Below are positions 42,279-52,750 of a stretch of DNA of 64,000 bases, in pieces. The position numbers and the translations under genes are program-made. The stretch comes from Emydura subglobosa (lineage: Eukaryota; Chordata; Testudines; Chelidae): NCBI GenBank assembly GCA_007922225.1, contig ML679989.1, positions 19,799,570 through 19,863,569 on the forward strand. Direction: 5' to 3'. Every line of letters starts with the position of its first letter. Position 1 is the stretch's first letter. A model generated the notes under the pieces. That model was not told the origin of the DNA, ran no database searches, and saw only the letters and a list, made by a program, of their open reading frames with translations.

Positions 42279-45094
42279 CGGGAAGCTTCCAGCTTACGTG
42301 CTGTGGGATTAAAGCCAACGGGAAGGAGCACAAGGCCACTTCGCCCGTTCCTCCAACGGCTGCATCGATCAATAAACCACGCAGCACTTAGGAACACTCA
42401 GGTTACCAGGCGCTGAAATCTGCCCCTTGCAGCTCGTTACGCTTCCAATTTTCCAGCCTTCCAGCCGCATATGTCGGCCTGAGCAGCCCTCAACTTGCAT
42501 CTCAATCTAACCAAAGTGGCTGCCAATGGAACATGGCAGGCGTAAACCAGTCTCACAGAGCCATGTCCCACTGGAAGTGTCAGGTGACTGAAATAGACCT
42601 GGAGTCCCCCTGCCTCAAGCAGCACAGGAAGCATTGGGTTACAGGCGTCTGGGCCAGGTGAAGAGAGGGGTGTGACTGGGGGGAGAAAGGAGGCAATGAG
42701 AGATCCCAGCTTCTGCCTAGTCAGCTGCTTTCCTGTGTGATTGACATTTGTGGCTGGGAAGGCAGGATTGAAGCCTTCTCTCTTCCTGCAATTCCAGTCC
42801 TGCCCCCTTCCCAGCTCCCAAGCACCCCCAGCCAGAGCTTTGTTAGTGCACCCCAGTCCCGTTGTGCAGCTCCCTCTGCTCCTCCAGCCCTGAGCTCTCA
42901 CAGCTCTTCAAAGCTGCTAAGTCTTGACACACAGCACCCTTTGCAACTCCAGCGGGCTCCAAACCTGCCAGGAAGCCTCCCTGCTGTTCCACTCCTGCCA
43001 CGCATCTGCAAACATGCATGCACAGAGCTCTGCCAATGCAATCACTGCAGTGCTGGGGGATACGGCACCATTTTTTAAACTAAGGTCTAAAGTAAGGTTA
43101 TTATTCTCATGTGAGATATGTCTGTTCTGCTGTATCCTCACGCACAAATAAGTTGCAGTCCTGAATGCAGAGGCATGTTCCATGGCAAAAATTAATCAGT
43201 ACACCAGGTCAAAATCCTTCCCCTTCCCCAGTTTCTCCACAGGATTCAGTCAAGGAAAAAAGCTGGGGATCCCGAGTGGGAAAGCATTGCCCAGGGGGGG
43301 TGCCAAGAATTAAAGGGAAAGAAAAGAGGCAGGAAGAAGTAGGAGGGGCCCCCGCTGGGTCAGATAAACTCCAAACTTTAGGGGCAGGTTTTGACATGTA
43401 TAATCTGTTGGCAGAGGTTATGGGAGTGAAATGTAGACGGAATGAGTGAGCAGTGGGCTGTGGGGTGCCAGGGAAGGGGCTGCAGACGCCACGGAGGATT
43501 TTAGAAGCAGGGAACTGCAGAGTCGCGTTTTCAGAGCAACCACGAATACCAGTGTGGCCTGGAAACATGCCCTTCACGAGCCTCTTGCGCTCAGCTCAAT
43601 GTTATATTAGTGCTGCTTTCAGGCTAGGTCTCCACTAGGAACATGTGTCAGCTCCCTTTTTATATATTTCTTGAGCTCGTTGGGGTCTGTGCATAAGCCA
43701 GAGTTCTGTCTTTGCTGTCAGCAATGAGAGCTCTGCTGCTGGCTCTGCTGCTCACTCTTTGATTCCCAAAGCAAGGAGTCCGTCCCGCTCCTCTGGTAGG
43801 CCCTGTCTTAGGGCTAGGGACTGGCCTAGATGTCTGAACTGTGGGGCAGCTGGCCTCTTGCAGCTCTCTTCTGTACTCTGCTGAGAGCGTCCCTGTCCCC
43901 TGGAAGACAGTCTCTTACTCTTCCCCCATTGTTCTGGACCGTGGCCCTTCCAATGAGCATCTTCTTAATGAGACCAAGGGCTTGAGAACCTTCTAAGCCA
44001 ATAACCGTGCTCCTTTCCCTGCTAGTTTTGCAGACTGTGTCATTTTCCATTTGTGATTTACCCACACCTTTAGTTCACATAGGCCTTTAGCACAGATAAG
44101 CTCAGCTCGGTGAGGCTTGACAATGAAAATATCCCTTAATAAAGTGCCCAGCAGACGTTAACCCTAATCCTTCATTGAGTCACAGGGGAAGATGCTCATT
44201 GTGAGAACAAGGGAGTGCAGATGCAGGCTTCATGCTGTGGCAAATATTATCCCCAGCTGCTCCAGGGCCTTTAGAATGCCATCGGGTTGGGGGTTGCCCC
44301 CTGGAAGAGCCAAGGTCCTTGTGCAATTTCCTCCACCCTCCAGCTTCTCTGCCTTGTTGGCTGGGAGGATTCAATCCCAGCAAGGGACAGAACATAGAAT
44401 GATTCCAGAACTGAGGAGGGGACATTAGGAAAAAAGTAACTAGAGCTTTCCTGTCAAACAGGAATGGACAGATCCATCACTGTGTCCTAGCCAGGGTTGT
44501 GGGCAAGAGCGGGGGGCCGCAGAGAGCAGCCTGTGCTCCAGCCTGTGTGGCACTGGACCACCGGAGCACACATCGCACTGGTGTGGAGTGGCCTCCCTGG
44601 GAAAGGGTCAGCTCTACCTCTCCGCACGCACCTGGCTGATGACGGGGTGGGAAGAAAGGATAGCAGTCCTGGAGGACTGGGAGGAAATCTCATCCATGAC
44701 TTACTGTGACCAGCCAGCCTCCCCAGTTGGAGGTTAGGAATGTCACTCAAAGCAGGGACAAAGGATTGGCTGCGGGACGTGGGCTGGTGCAGGGGCAGAT
44801 TGGAAAGGGAATACGTGCTTACACCTGACCGTGTGCTGGTTGCTGCTGCAGCGGCTGGAAGGGGCAGGCTGAGCACAGCCCGAACCCGTGGTGAGGGGAT
44901 TGGACCAGGGTGCAGGCTAGGGGCATGGCCACAGCTAGGCTGCAGGAGCAGCCTAGACTCACGGAGTAGCCCAGGCTAGCACAGGAATCACGGGGACAGT
45001 GTGACCTTAAGAGCATCCCATCCCTATGCCAGAAAGCAGGAGGGTCCCTGGTACGTAGCAGCAAGTTTCATCTCGGTCCATCCCAACTCACTGC
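42279..45094. other. unassigned non-coding DNA
   Basis: No recognised repeat or exon in 2.8 kb. Minus-strand 42437-42901 (154 codons) and 44487-44876 (129 codons) are the longest frames. Both have no domain, no repeat protein text and opposite-strand competitors, so I do not call genes. Confidence 0.4.
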
Positions 45095-46000
45095 TGTTAT
45101 AACCTATAGCTAAAAAGTGTCATGTGATCTGTCTGTGGAAAACCAATAATTAACTGATCATTAATATTCCTGTGTGATGTATATGGTCAGCCCACAAAGG
45201 ACTATGCAGAGGTGCTGAAACCATCCCTCAAATGTGTTTAAACCAGCATGTCAGAGGGAGCTGATAAACAGGGTTTTTTCCCAGAAAAAGGAATGCGGTT
45301 CCATCCGCTTGAATGGGCCTCCCATGTAAATGGAGCAAGGTGTGACCAAAGACAAAGAAAAGCACATTCGCATGCCAGGCAAACAAAGCCATCAGGAGAA
45401 GAAGTAGGGAAAAAGCGATCACTTAACAATCTCAGTGGGAGCTAGGGGCTGCACCCCCAGGAAGCTTCCTGCTTCTGAAAGTAGCGTCAATGAACTATGA
45501 GAGAGAATCTTCACAAAGGTTTACTGGCCTATAAAGAGAGGGGCAGAGAACCCTAAGTTATTCTTTATCCAAGGAGACAAGGAAAACCTGCACCTGAGAC
45601 TCTGGGGGGATCCCGACTCGGAGCCGGTCACCCATTGCTGGAAAAGGAAGATTGGTGAGGAAATTACCTTGGATAAGGACTGTGGCTTGTTACGTTAGGT
45701 CTTAGCCATTAGAAAGTGTAGTTTTACTTGTGTTTCTCTGTAACCCTTTCTATCTTTATCTCTTATACTGAACTCTCTCAGACCCTCTCTCTTTTTAATT
45801 GCATGAACTTGTTTTAGTTTTTATCTAAACCAACCCAGTGCTTTGAATTGAAGTGATTGGTAACTCCAATCAAGGTAACAAGCCGCTGTTTCTGTCTCTT
45901 TAAAGCCAAGTTATTAAGTTCTCGCCTTTAAAGATTTGCAAGGTAGGTGATGACACAGCCCCTCACTGGTCTTGGCTGAACCCCAAAATGTCTCAGCCAG
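45095..46000 (+). mobile_element. candidate LTR-type repeat
   Basis: The block begins TGTTATAACCTATAGC. It has a TATA-like CTGGCCTATAAAGAGAGG at about 45,527 and continues through a pyrimidine-rich stretch. TCTAAACCAACCCAGTGCTTTG and GGTAACTCCAATCAAGGTAA resemble an LTR downstream region I recall from turtle genomes. No AATAAA was pinned down and the right end is arbitrary. No internal coding region is attached. Confidence 0.35.
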
Positions 46001-46414
46001 ACGCCAGGCAGTATGGCAGAGGCCAGCTGTCTGCCTCCAAGCTGCACTGAGCCCAAGCACTGTGACCTGTGCCAGGGAAGGAGGTCCCCGTTTGGGACCG
46101 AGAGACTGAGTTAGGTGCCATGTGCCCTCTTCATTGACTTAGAGAGCATTAACCTCTATAGTTAGGTGTGGGGCACTAGATGCATTGTCCTATTGCCGGA
46201 GGACATGGGACTCCCCAGCAGGGCCCCCGAATTATCCCTGCTATTGACTGAGGGTTTGTCTCTGCTCACGTAGCAGTGTTGTTTGGTTGCTCAGTGAAGC
46301 ATTTCTGGAGATATTCCTGCAGCCTCAGAGATTGTGTGGAAGCGAACCAAAGGGCTGGGCCTAGTCAGGGGCAAAGTGGGGTTTTCTGAGGGATTCAAGC
46401 TCCAGGGTTCTCAT

Positions 46415-46415
<1 letters not shown>
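46001..46415. other. unassigned non-coding DNA
   Basis: May be the remainder of the LTR-type block; nothing diagnostic. Confidence 0.35.
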
Positions 46416-46450
<35 letters not shown>

Positions 46451-46492
46451 ACATTCTCTCACACACTCTCTCTCTCTCACACACACACACTA
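46416..46492. repeat. compound (CA)n/(TC)n microsatellite
   Basis: About 15 CA units (46,416-46,445) are followed by ACACATTCTC, (TC)5-6 and a second (CA)5. This compound tract is likely length-polymorphic. Confidence 0.95.
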
Positions 46493-47790
46493 CCATAATC
46501 TTATTGGGGTGGAAGGTTGGCTGGCTTTATTTGTGTCTGTCAGCCTTGTCTGACCCAGCTCTGTCCTGAGCCCCCCGTGAGGTAAGGAGAGGTCAGTGCT
46601 TTGCTGTAACCCCCAAATGCTGATTTTGTGCCCTCCCAGACAGCATGGTGCATGCTGATTCTGGAACGAGAAGCTGCGTCTGGTAAAACCAGCTCTCAGC
46701 GCTCGAGTTTCCTGCTGAAAGCTCAGCAACATTTAAGGGAATGAACTGTGTTGATTCTCTCATCCCCTTTAGACAAGTTAAGCCCATTTCCCTGTATTGG
46801 CTATAGCTAATGGCACATTGATAACAAAGTCCTGCTTTCCTGCTGGTCACTTCTGCCTTTAAATGCTAACAAACATCAAGATTGCAAACAGCCTGGAGGG
46901 TTGCATAGTTCGTACTGGATGGAACTCCCATTGGGCAGAGTCACGCCAAGGCCTAGGCACGGCTTAAGTTCCACTCAAGCCCTGTTTGGAGGACTCAGTT
47001 AGTGCCTACGCCTTGTTCGGGCTCTCTGCGCAGGGCTGAATGTCACCCAGGATGTGTATAAATCCAGGATTCTCAGTGGCTGAGCACATGGATGCACACC
47101 ACAATTTTGAAATCCGTTTAAAAATGGTCGTATTTAACTGCTCGATTTATTGTGAACACCAATCCCACAGCAATCGGGCACTGTCACTTCCCAGATCCAC
47201 AATGTCTCTGCATCCGCAGCCCCCAGTTGCATTGATCATTTTTTTGCTCCTACATCACATTACAAATGTGTCTTCTTGACTGCCTGCCCCTCAGTCTCCC
47301 TTCACCATTGCAGTTTCCTAGGTTTCTTCTTCCCATTGCATGCCAATTTCTGGATCTAATTTCCCACAGATGCAGTAGATCTGTTTTTCCCAGGTTGACT
47401 CCAGGTTATTATTTTCTTTCCACCTTCCTGTTCCTCCTGACTGGTGCTCAGAACTTCTCCCAATGTAGTAATATCTGCCAGTGTTATTAGCACAGTTCTC
47501 TTCTAGATAATGAATGAAGATATGTGAGCCTACATGCAGTGCCAATCCTTGCTGTATCCCAGTGGGCTCCTCTCCCCAAGACAACACTGAGCAGTTTATC
47601 ACCACCCTCTGAAACTTTGTTGTGAGGTCTCAGTCCACGAGTGTCCTTTGGCAAGCCCGTTCAAATATATTTTCTATTAAGATTTCATGCCACAGTGGGA
47701 TTCTACCTCTCCCTAGAGGAGGAGAATGAAGACGAGACAAGATTATGATGATCAACAAATGGCTCAGACAGTGGTGCTATAAGGAGGAAG
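46493..47790. other. unassigned non-coding DNA
   Basis: The minus-strand frame at 47318-47605 and others show nothing recognisable. No repeat family is named. Confidence 0.4.
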
Positions 47791-48147
47791 TTGCCTTATG
47801 AAAGGAGACTCACAGAGCTTGGCTTGTTTAGCTTAACTAAAAGAAGGCTGAGGGGAGATATGATTGCTCTCTGTAAATACATCAGAGGGATAAATACCAG
47901 GGAGGGAGAGGAATTATTTAAGTTCAGCACCAATGTGGACACAAGAACTAATGGATATAAACTGGCCATCAGGAAGCTTAGACTTGAAATTAGACGCAGG
48001 TTTCTAACAATCAGAGAAGTGAAGTTCTGCAATAGCCTTCCAAGGGAAGCAGTGGGGGCAAAAAACCTAGCTGGCTTTAAAACTGAGCTTGATAAAATTT
48101 ATGGAGGGGATGGTATGATGGGACAGGCTAGTTTGGCAATTGACTGA
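47791..48147 (+). pseudogene. CR1 ORF2 C-terminal remnant
   Basis: The 118-codon frame has YERRLTELGLFSLTKRRLRG, DMIALCKYIRGI, EELFKFSTNVDTRTNGYKLA, RKLRLEIRRRFLTI and EAVGAKNLAGFKTEL, followed by a frame slip at DKIYGGDGMMGQ where the 33.4-kb copy ends EGMV. The one-base difference near 48,095 shifts the frame past the normal stop. No catalytic part is included. Confidence 0.85.
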
Positions 48148-48225
48148 TCTTTGACTACTAGTGGTAGATATCCCAATGGCCTGTGAGGGATGTTAGATGG
48201 GGTGGATTCTGAGTTATTATAGAGA
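47791..48225 (+). mobile_element. CR1 LINE internal fragment, near match to the 33.4-kb copy
   Basis: The segment aligns without gaps over most of its length to 33,400-33,735 and differs at roughly one base in twenty-five by eye. It starts mid-ORF2 (YERRLTELGLF) and stops matching shortly after ATGGGGTGGATTCTGAGTTA, before the CR1 3' terminus. Both ends are therefore missing. It is the least diverged CR1 pair in the window. Confidence 0.85.
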
Positions 48226-48985
48226 AAATCAGTATGCAAGTGCAGGACCTGGGGTGATGCAGTGGGGTGTTTTGATCAATGTGCAGAGGATGAGGGAAGG
48301 AGCCACACAAAATCGATATCAGGGAGATTCCCCCTGCAAGATCTAGTGTACAGCACTCAAAACAAAATCAAACACCTAACAGTTAAGAAGTTACTGGAAC
48401 ACAATTGTGGTTCTGCAGATCAAGTCACTGGACAGCTGCCTGGCTCAGATCCACACTGGGCGGACGGAGGATGAAACTCTGGCCCCACTGAAGTCAGTGG
48501 CCAACCTCCAAGTCCTGCAGGAGCTCCCTGTGCATCTCCAAATGGTTTGAGCTAATTTATGGTTTGAGGCTATAACCAGCGTGACACCAAGCCCTCAATA
48601 TGATGTGAGGGATGCTATGTTCCTGGCTGTTCTGACTAGATGAGATATCAGGCAAAGGCCCTGAACTGTTGTGGTCACTAAGGATGCCCTGGGATTTCTG
48701 GTAATGCCCCTGAGTCCTGACAACCTCACAGAGTTGTTATTCATCATTCCCCTGTTCATAAATATCCAGCCATCAAAACAGTGGGTGGAAACAACACCCC
48801 ATCACTGCACAGCATGAATAATGAACAGCAATTGATAAAAGTAAACTGTCCACAAACAGCCCCGAGCCTGAAAATTATTCATCCAAATGCTTCAGCAGAT
48901 ACTTCCACAGGAGGGGGTTTTATAAACCAGGGCGATTTACAAACAGGTCAGCGAGCAAACAGGGGGATCCATCTGTGACATATGG
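48226..48985. other. unassigned DNA with a short GGCCCCACTGAAGTCAGTGG scrap
   Basis: At 48,480-48,505 the text resembles a piece of a turtle palindromic element. The rest is not recognised. Confidence 0.35.
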
Positions 48986-49080
48986 GATTCACAGACTACT
49001 AGAAGATGAGGGTTGGAAGGGACCTCAGGAGATTATCTAGTCCAACCCCCTGCTCAAAGCAGAACCAACCCCAACTAAAT
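48986..49080 (-). mobile_element. CR1 3' end fragment
   Basis: GATGAGGGTTGGAAGGGACC and TCAGGAGATTATCTAGTCC, AACCCCCTGCTCAAAGCAG are the reverse complement of a CR1 3' UTR (GGACTAGATCATCTC...GGTCCCTTCCAACCC). About 95 bp; sharply different in text from the 49,246 copy, so a separate insertion. Confidence 0.85.
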
Positions 49081-49186
49081 AAGAGCCGAGGAAGATTGGA
49101 ATCCACAGCCACTTCTGTGCCAAGGCAGCATCTAACCCTCAGCTATGGTAATAAGATTGGCCTTTCCTCGATCTACCTAGGTACAC
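49081..49186 (-). mobile_element. tRNA-derived SINE head
   Basis: The minus strand reads CCATAGCTGAGGGTTAGATG, then CTGCCTTGGCACAG and GTGGCTGTGGATTCCAATC, giving an A box and a B box of a tRNA-derived SINE. The A box matches that of the 11.37-kb copy (CCATAGCTGAG, TTAGAGTGCTG). The body after the B box is cut off by the CR1 scrap at 48,986-49,080. Confidence 0.55.
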
Positions 49187-49245
49187 GGCATTTTTCTTAA
49201 AGAAGCTGGCCATAGAATCCAAGAAGGGTTACAAACTTCCCCTGT
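49187..49245 (-). repeat. linker shared with the 11.4-kb locus
   Basis: TTTTTCTTAAAGAA, ATAGAATCCAAGAAGGG and TTACAAAC occur in the order and spacing seen at 11,377-11,455, again between a SINE head and a CR1 3' end. Confidence 0.5.
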
Positions 49246-49705
49246 ACCATGGATTCATAGATTCTAAGGCCACAAGAGACCTCAGTGATCTAGTCTGCCT
49301 GCTTCCCTAACACAGACTATAGAACATTCCTCAATTAATTCCTGCTTGAACTAGAGCAGAACTTTTAGAAGAACATCCAATCTTGATTCAAAAATCGCCA
49401 ATGGTACAGGATGCACCACAACCTTGGTAAATTGGTTCAATGGTTAATTACCCTCACTGCAAAAAACGTGCCCCTTATTTCTAGTGCAGCTTGATCTAGC
49501 TTCAACATCCAGCCGTTGGGTCTTGTTAGACCTTCTTGTGCTACACTGAAGAGCCCTTTATCAAATATTTGCTGCCCATGCAGGTACTTACAGACTGTGA
49601 TCAAGTCACCCCATATCCCTCTCTTTGGTAAGCTAAATAGACTGAGCTACCAGGCATGTTTTCTAATCCTTTAATCATCCTCATGGCTCTTCTCTGATTT
49701 TACAT
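49246..49705 (-). mobile_element. CR1 LINE 3' fragment
   Basis: It starts at a CR1 terminus (GATTCATAGATTCTAAGGCC on the plus strand). The reverse complement of the 3' UTR and ORF2 tail follows (AACATCCAATCTTGATTCAAA, CTTGTTAGACCTT, TACTTACAGACTGTGATCAAG). It is close in text to the copies at 11,456-11,830 and 21,945-22,380. 5'-truncated near 49,705. Confidence 0.85.
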
Positions 49706-49744
49706 TTTCTTCCAGCTCATTGATAGCGCGTTTACCGTAGTACA

Positions 49745-49850
49745 GTAAGTGTTCGAAATCACTAATATTATCTGTGTTATCAAAGAGCCTAGGAGCCACA
49801 GTCATGGACAAGGACCCCACTGTGCCAGGTGCTGTACACACGTAGAGTTA
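49745..49850 (-). repeat. interspersed repeat with GTACAGCACCTGGCAC tail (copy 2)
   Basis: The minus strand reads GTGTACAGCACCTGGCACAG, TGGGGTCCTTGTCCATGACT and GTGGCTCCTAGGCTC, the same order as at 16,205-16,265 on the plus strand. Only the 3' portion is present. Confidence 0.65.
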
Positions 49851-50954
49851 GAGATGGTTATACTTTCTCTTCGGATGTCCTCCCCCCATGTCCTTTGTGA
49901 TCTTTCCTTCCCATTTACTCCTTCTTTCTCACCTAAAATAAAAGGCAAATAGGAAATAAATGGCTCATTTTGACTCTGCATGGCACCTTGGCTCAGTCCA
50001 ATCTCTGATTCGCTGATTTTCTGAGAACATTAAGCCTTTAACAAAGGCCAAGGCTGCACCACAGGGACTCTGGCCCACATAAAGCCCATCTGGAGAAATA
50101 ATCTTGGCGATTGTGCTGACAAATGACAAAATCTTGGTTTTGCTGTTGTTTGCACCCGAGCCTCCTGCTCTGTGCTTTGGAAACTGACCAGAGAAAAACT
50201 ACAGCTTGTACAAAGACAACGAAATCCTTTCTGGGTCAATATTCTGGTTATAAATAAGCTCACATGCAGACAAATTATCAAGAGGCACAAAATACAAAAC
50301 CCTGCAATTGATCAAATCCTTCCAGGCTGCAGAGGCCAATGGGTTGCTCCTGTCAGGGCTAACGGATCGATTTCCAAGAGTGCTTTGTGCACAGAAGTTG
50401 TAATTCACTCAGCACATGGAGGCTGGCCTGGCTAGAGGCCAAGGGAGGGCCCTCAGTGTATTGAAATCACCATGCAGTGTGGAGGACACTGCAGTGTGGG
50501 CATGTTGTGGGCGCTAGACACCCTGTCCATGTGAGAGCAAAGGCGGATTGTGGTTGTGTCAGCTCTGCATAGGCCAGTGTGGGGAAGCAGCAGGGACATG
50601 GCCAATGGGACCATAACTAACAAAGTCACTCGACATAAACCCCACCTAGGGATTGTCAGAATCCCTATTTCATCCTGGAGGCTGGAGGGGCCTCGGAGCT
50701 GCCTTTACTCTGGCCATGGGTGGGATTCTGTCCCTCCACCATCTCTGCTTAATTCCCCAGGGCCATTTCCTGAGGCTTTCTGGGGACGTGTGGGGAGGGG
50801 TGTTAATGTTCTTTGAACTGGGTCAATATCAATACAGGGCCAGCCTCATCCTCCCCTGACTTAGGATGCAGAGGCCTCCAAGGAGACAGTCAGCCCAGTG
50901 GGTCCTGGGCAAGAATGGAGGCATTAGCTGAGAGAACATCCATGGATGGAAACA
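49851..50954. other. unassigned non-coding DNA
   Basis: Nothing recognisable in 1.1 kb. Confidence 0.4.
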
Positions 50955-51042
50955 AGGGGCCGGATTCTCATCTGCTGTTTAGTGGCCTAGCCCCATTGGA
51001 GTCAATGGAGCGAAGCAGATTTACACCAGTTATGGCTCTCTC
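50955..51042. repeat. short palindromic-type element, GATTTACACCAG
   Basis: GGGCCGGATTCTCATCTGC, CCATTGGAGTCAATGGAGC and CAGATTTACACCAG form a unit. Its centre CCATTGGAGTCAATGG is nearly self-complementary and its end is seen at 35,375 and near 28,270. The class is uncertain. Confidence 0.5.
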
Positions 51043-51430
51043 CAGAGAACAGGGCTCCGTGATGGAATCCAGTGGCGCCCTCCCCCCATGTCCTGCCAGC
51101 CAGACTGCTGCAGGAAATTGGCTCCTGAACGTGACCAATGGGATTTGATGCCACATGTTAGGATGTGGTTTCTGTGGTCAGGAGCCCTTGACAGCAGGGG
51201 CCGTGTTTAGGCTCTTGGCAGAGGGCAGCTGGGGAATGGGAGTCAGGCGACCTTTATGGATTGGAATGTGGGCTACTTAGTGAGCTAATGGCCTCAAAAG
51301 TCATGCATGAAAAACCCCAAATGGCAGCTGCACATTTCTGACTGACGCACAGACAGAGGCCTTTGTGTTCAGACCATCTAACAGCGCCTGCAGGGACTGA
51401 GGATCTGGGGAGTCAGGCTGCTGGAAAGCT
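51043..51430. other. unassigned non-coding DNA
   Basis: Nothing recognisable. Confidence 0.4.
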
Positions 51431-51800
51431 GCCAAAGCTGGTTTTCAACCCAAAATTGGTTTTTTTAACTAAATTACATTTTTGCAGAAAGTGTTTGCTT
51501 TCCAGGCCTCATTTTGACCTTCCGTTGAAAACCCTGAAATGGAAAAGGTTCATCCATAACTGAAGACTTATGGTTGAAAACTGAATATTTCGATTTGGAG
51601 ATGCTGCTGCCACAGTCTCCCATGGGACTTGCTTTTTGCGTGCCTTGTGCCCCCGTTCTCCTCTCTGGGCCAGACTCCCCCGCTGAACTACATTTCCCAG
51701 AATGCACTGTGGCTGTGGGATTCCCATGATTATCACAGCAGCACTTCTGAACTGAAGTATTTGCAGTTCCACCTGGGATCTCCTAGCCAACGTTAACCAG
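51431..51800. repeat. interspersed repeat with ZNF143/THAP11-type motif (copy 2)
   Basis: The left half is A/T-rich with GGTTTTCAACCCAAAATTGG and CCGTTGAAAACCC. The right half carries CTCTCTGGGCCAGACTCC and the ACTACATTTCCCAGAATGC motif. The layout parallels 26,215-26,530, where the motif lies in the other orientation. Confidence 0.5.
51687..51705 (+). promoter_or_regulatory. ZNF143/THAP11-type motif in repeat
   Basis: ACTACATTTCCCAGAATGC is a near-perfect ACTACA-NN-TCCCA-N-ATGC site. The same motif organises many mammalian CpG-island promoters. Here it sits inside a dispersed repeat with no promoter-like surroundings. Confidence 0.6.
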
Positions 51801-52199
51801 GAACATTTCCCCACGTTAGCTCGGGATGGGGGCCCGGGCTCAGGAGCAGGAAGAAATGGATTGTGGACTTTCTTCCACCAGGAAGTTCTGAGTGGCTACC
51901 GGATGACAACACAGAAGCCCAGGTGGCCCCAGCACCACGACTGAGCTAGTCTCCAAGCCACGCACAGTATGATGGGGCCTAGATCCCAGGGTTCTGCTCA
52001 CCTTTCCTTCCATTCAGGTTCACAGGCCCAGCCTTGGGGTGGGAGGGATCAGGACGGTCACCCTGGGCACCATCTTGTGGGGGTGCCAAATAAACAACTG
52101 GGGAGGGAGCTTGGCCATATTGTTTTTCCTCAGCTAGGGCAGGGGGTAAACACAAAAAATGTTCTAGGCCCAGTTTTGCCTCTCAATTTGGCAAGTCAC
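51801..52199. other. unassigned non-coding DNA
   Basis: Nothing recognisable. Confidence 0.4.
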
Positions 52200-52312
52200 G
52201 GCCTCTCCGGGTGCCGCACTTTCCTGTTCTGTACAAGGCGGATAATGACACTGACTTTCCCTCAGTAAAGTGGTTTGAGATCTGTGGATGAAAAGCACTA
52301 TAGAAATGCTGA
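52200..52312 (+). mobile_element. MIR-type SINE fragment
   Basis: CACTTTCCTGTTCTGTACAAGG, CGGATAATGACACTGACTTTCC and AAAGTGGTTTGAGATCTGTGG, AAAAGCACTATAGAAATGC follow the MIR body (CTCATCTGTAAAATGGGGATAATA...GTAAAGTGCTTTGAGAT...AAAAGCGCTATATAAATGC). It ends just before the hAT-like element. Confidence 0.75.
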
Positions 52313-52332
52313 GCACGTAGCCCCAGGCAGCA

Positions 52333-52340
52333 ATCTAGAG
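52333..52340. repeat. candidate left target-site duplication
   Basis: ATCTAGAG fits the hAT target preference NTCTAGAN exactly. The right partner CTCTGAGG (52,743-52,750) matches only 4 of 8. Confidence 0.4.
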
Positions 52341-52742
52341 CAGTGGTTCTCAACCTTTCTAAACTACTGCATCCCTTTCAGGAGTCTGATTTGCCTTGCG
52401 CACCTCCGAGGTTCACCTCACTTAAAAACTACTTGCTTCCAAAATCAGCCATAAAAATACAAATGTGTCACAGTGCAGTGTTACTGAGAAATTGCTTCCT
52501 TTCTCATTTTTACCATATGATTATAAAGTAAATCAACTGGAATATAAATATTGCACTTACACTTCAGTGTACAGTATATAGAGCAGTATAAACAAGTCAT
52601 TGTCTACATGAAATTTTAGTTTGTACTGACTTTGCTAGCGCTTTTTATGTAGCCTGTTGCAAATATCTAGATGAGCTGATGTACCCCCTGGAAGACCTCT
52701 GCGTACCCCTCGGGTACACGTACCCCTGGTTGAGAACCACTG
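52341..52742. mobile_element. non-autonomous hAT-like DNA transposon
   Basis: The ends CAGTGGTTCTCAACC and GGTTGAGAACCACTG are perfect 15-bp inverted repeats that match the common hAT/Charlie-type terminus CAGTGGTTCTCAA. The 402-bp interior is AT-rich and non-coding. Near the right end CGTACCCCTCGGGTACACG is itself partly self-complementary. The 5' flank fits the hAT target consensus. The element is likely long dead but its termini are unusually well kept. Confidence 0.85.
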
Positions 52743-52750
52743 CTCTGAGG

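Noticed and set aside
42437..42901. 154-codon minus-strand frame, among the longest in the window
   Set aside because: Composition is ordinary GC-rich DNA read through, no homology is recognised, and an opposite-strand frame overlaps most of it. One such frame is expected by chance in 64 kb.
45095..46270. A complete endogenous retrovirus
   Set aside because: Only an LTR-like block is seen; no gag, pol or env text was found on either side.
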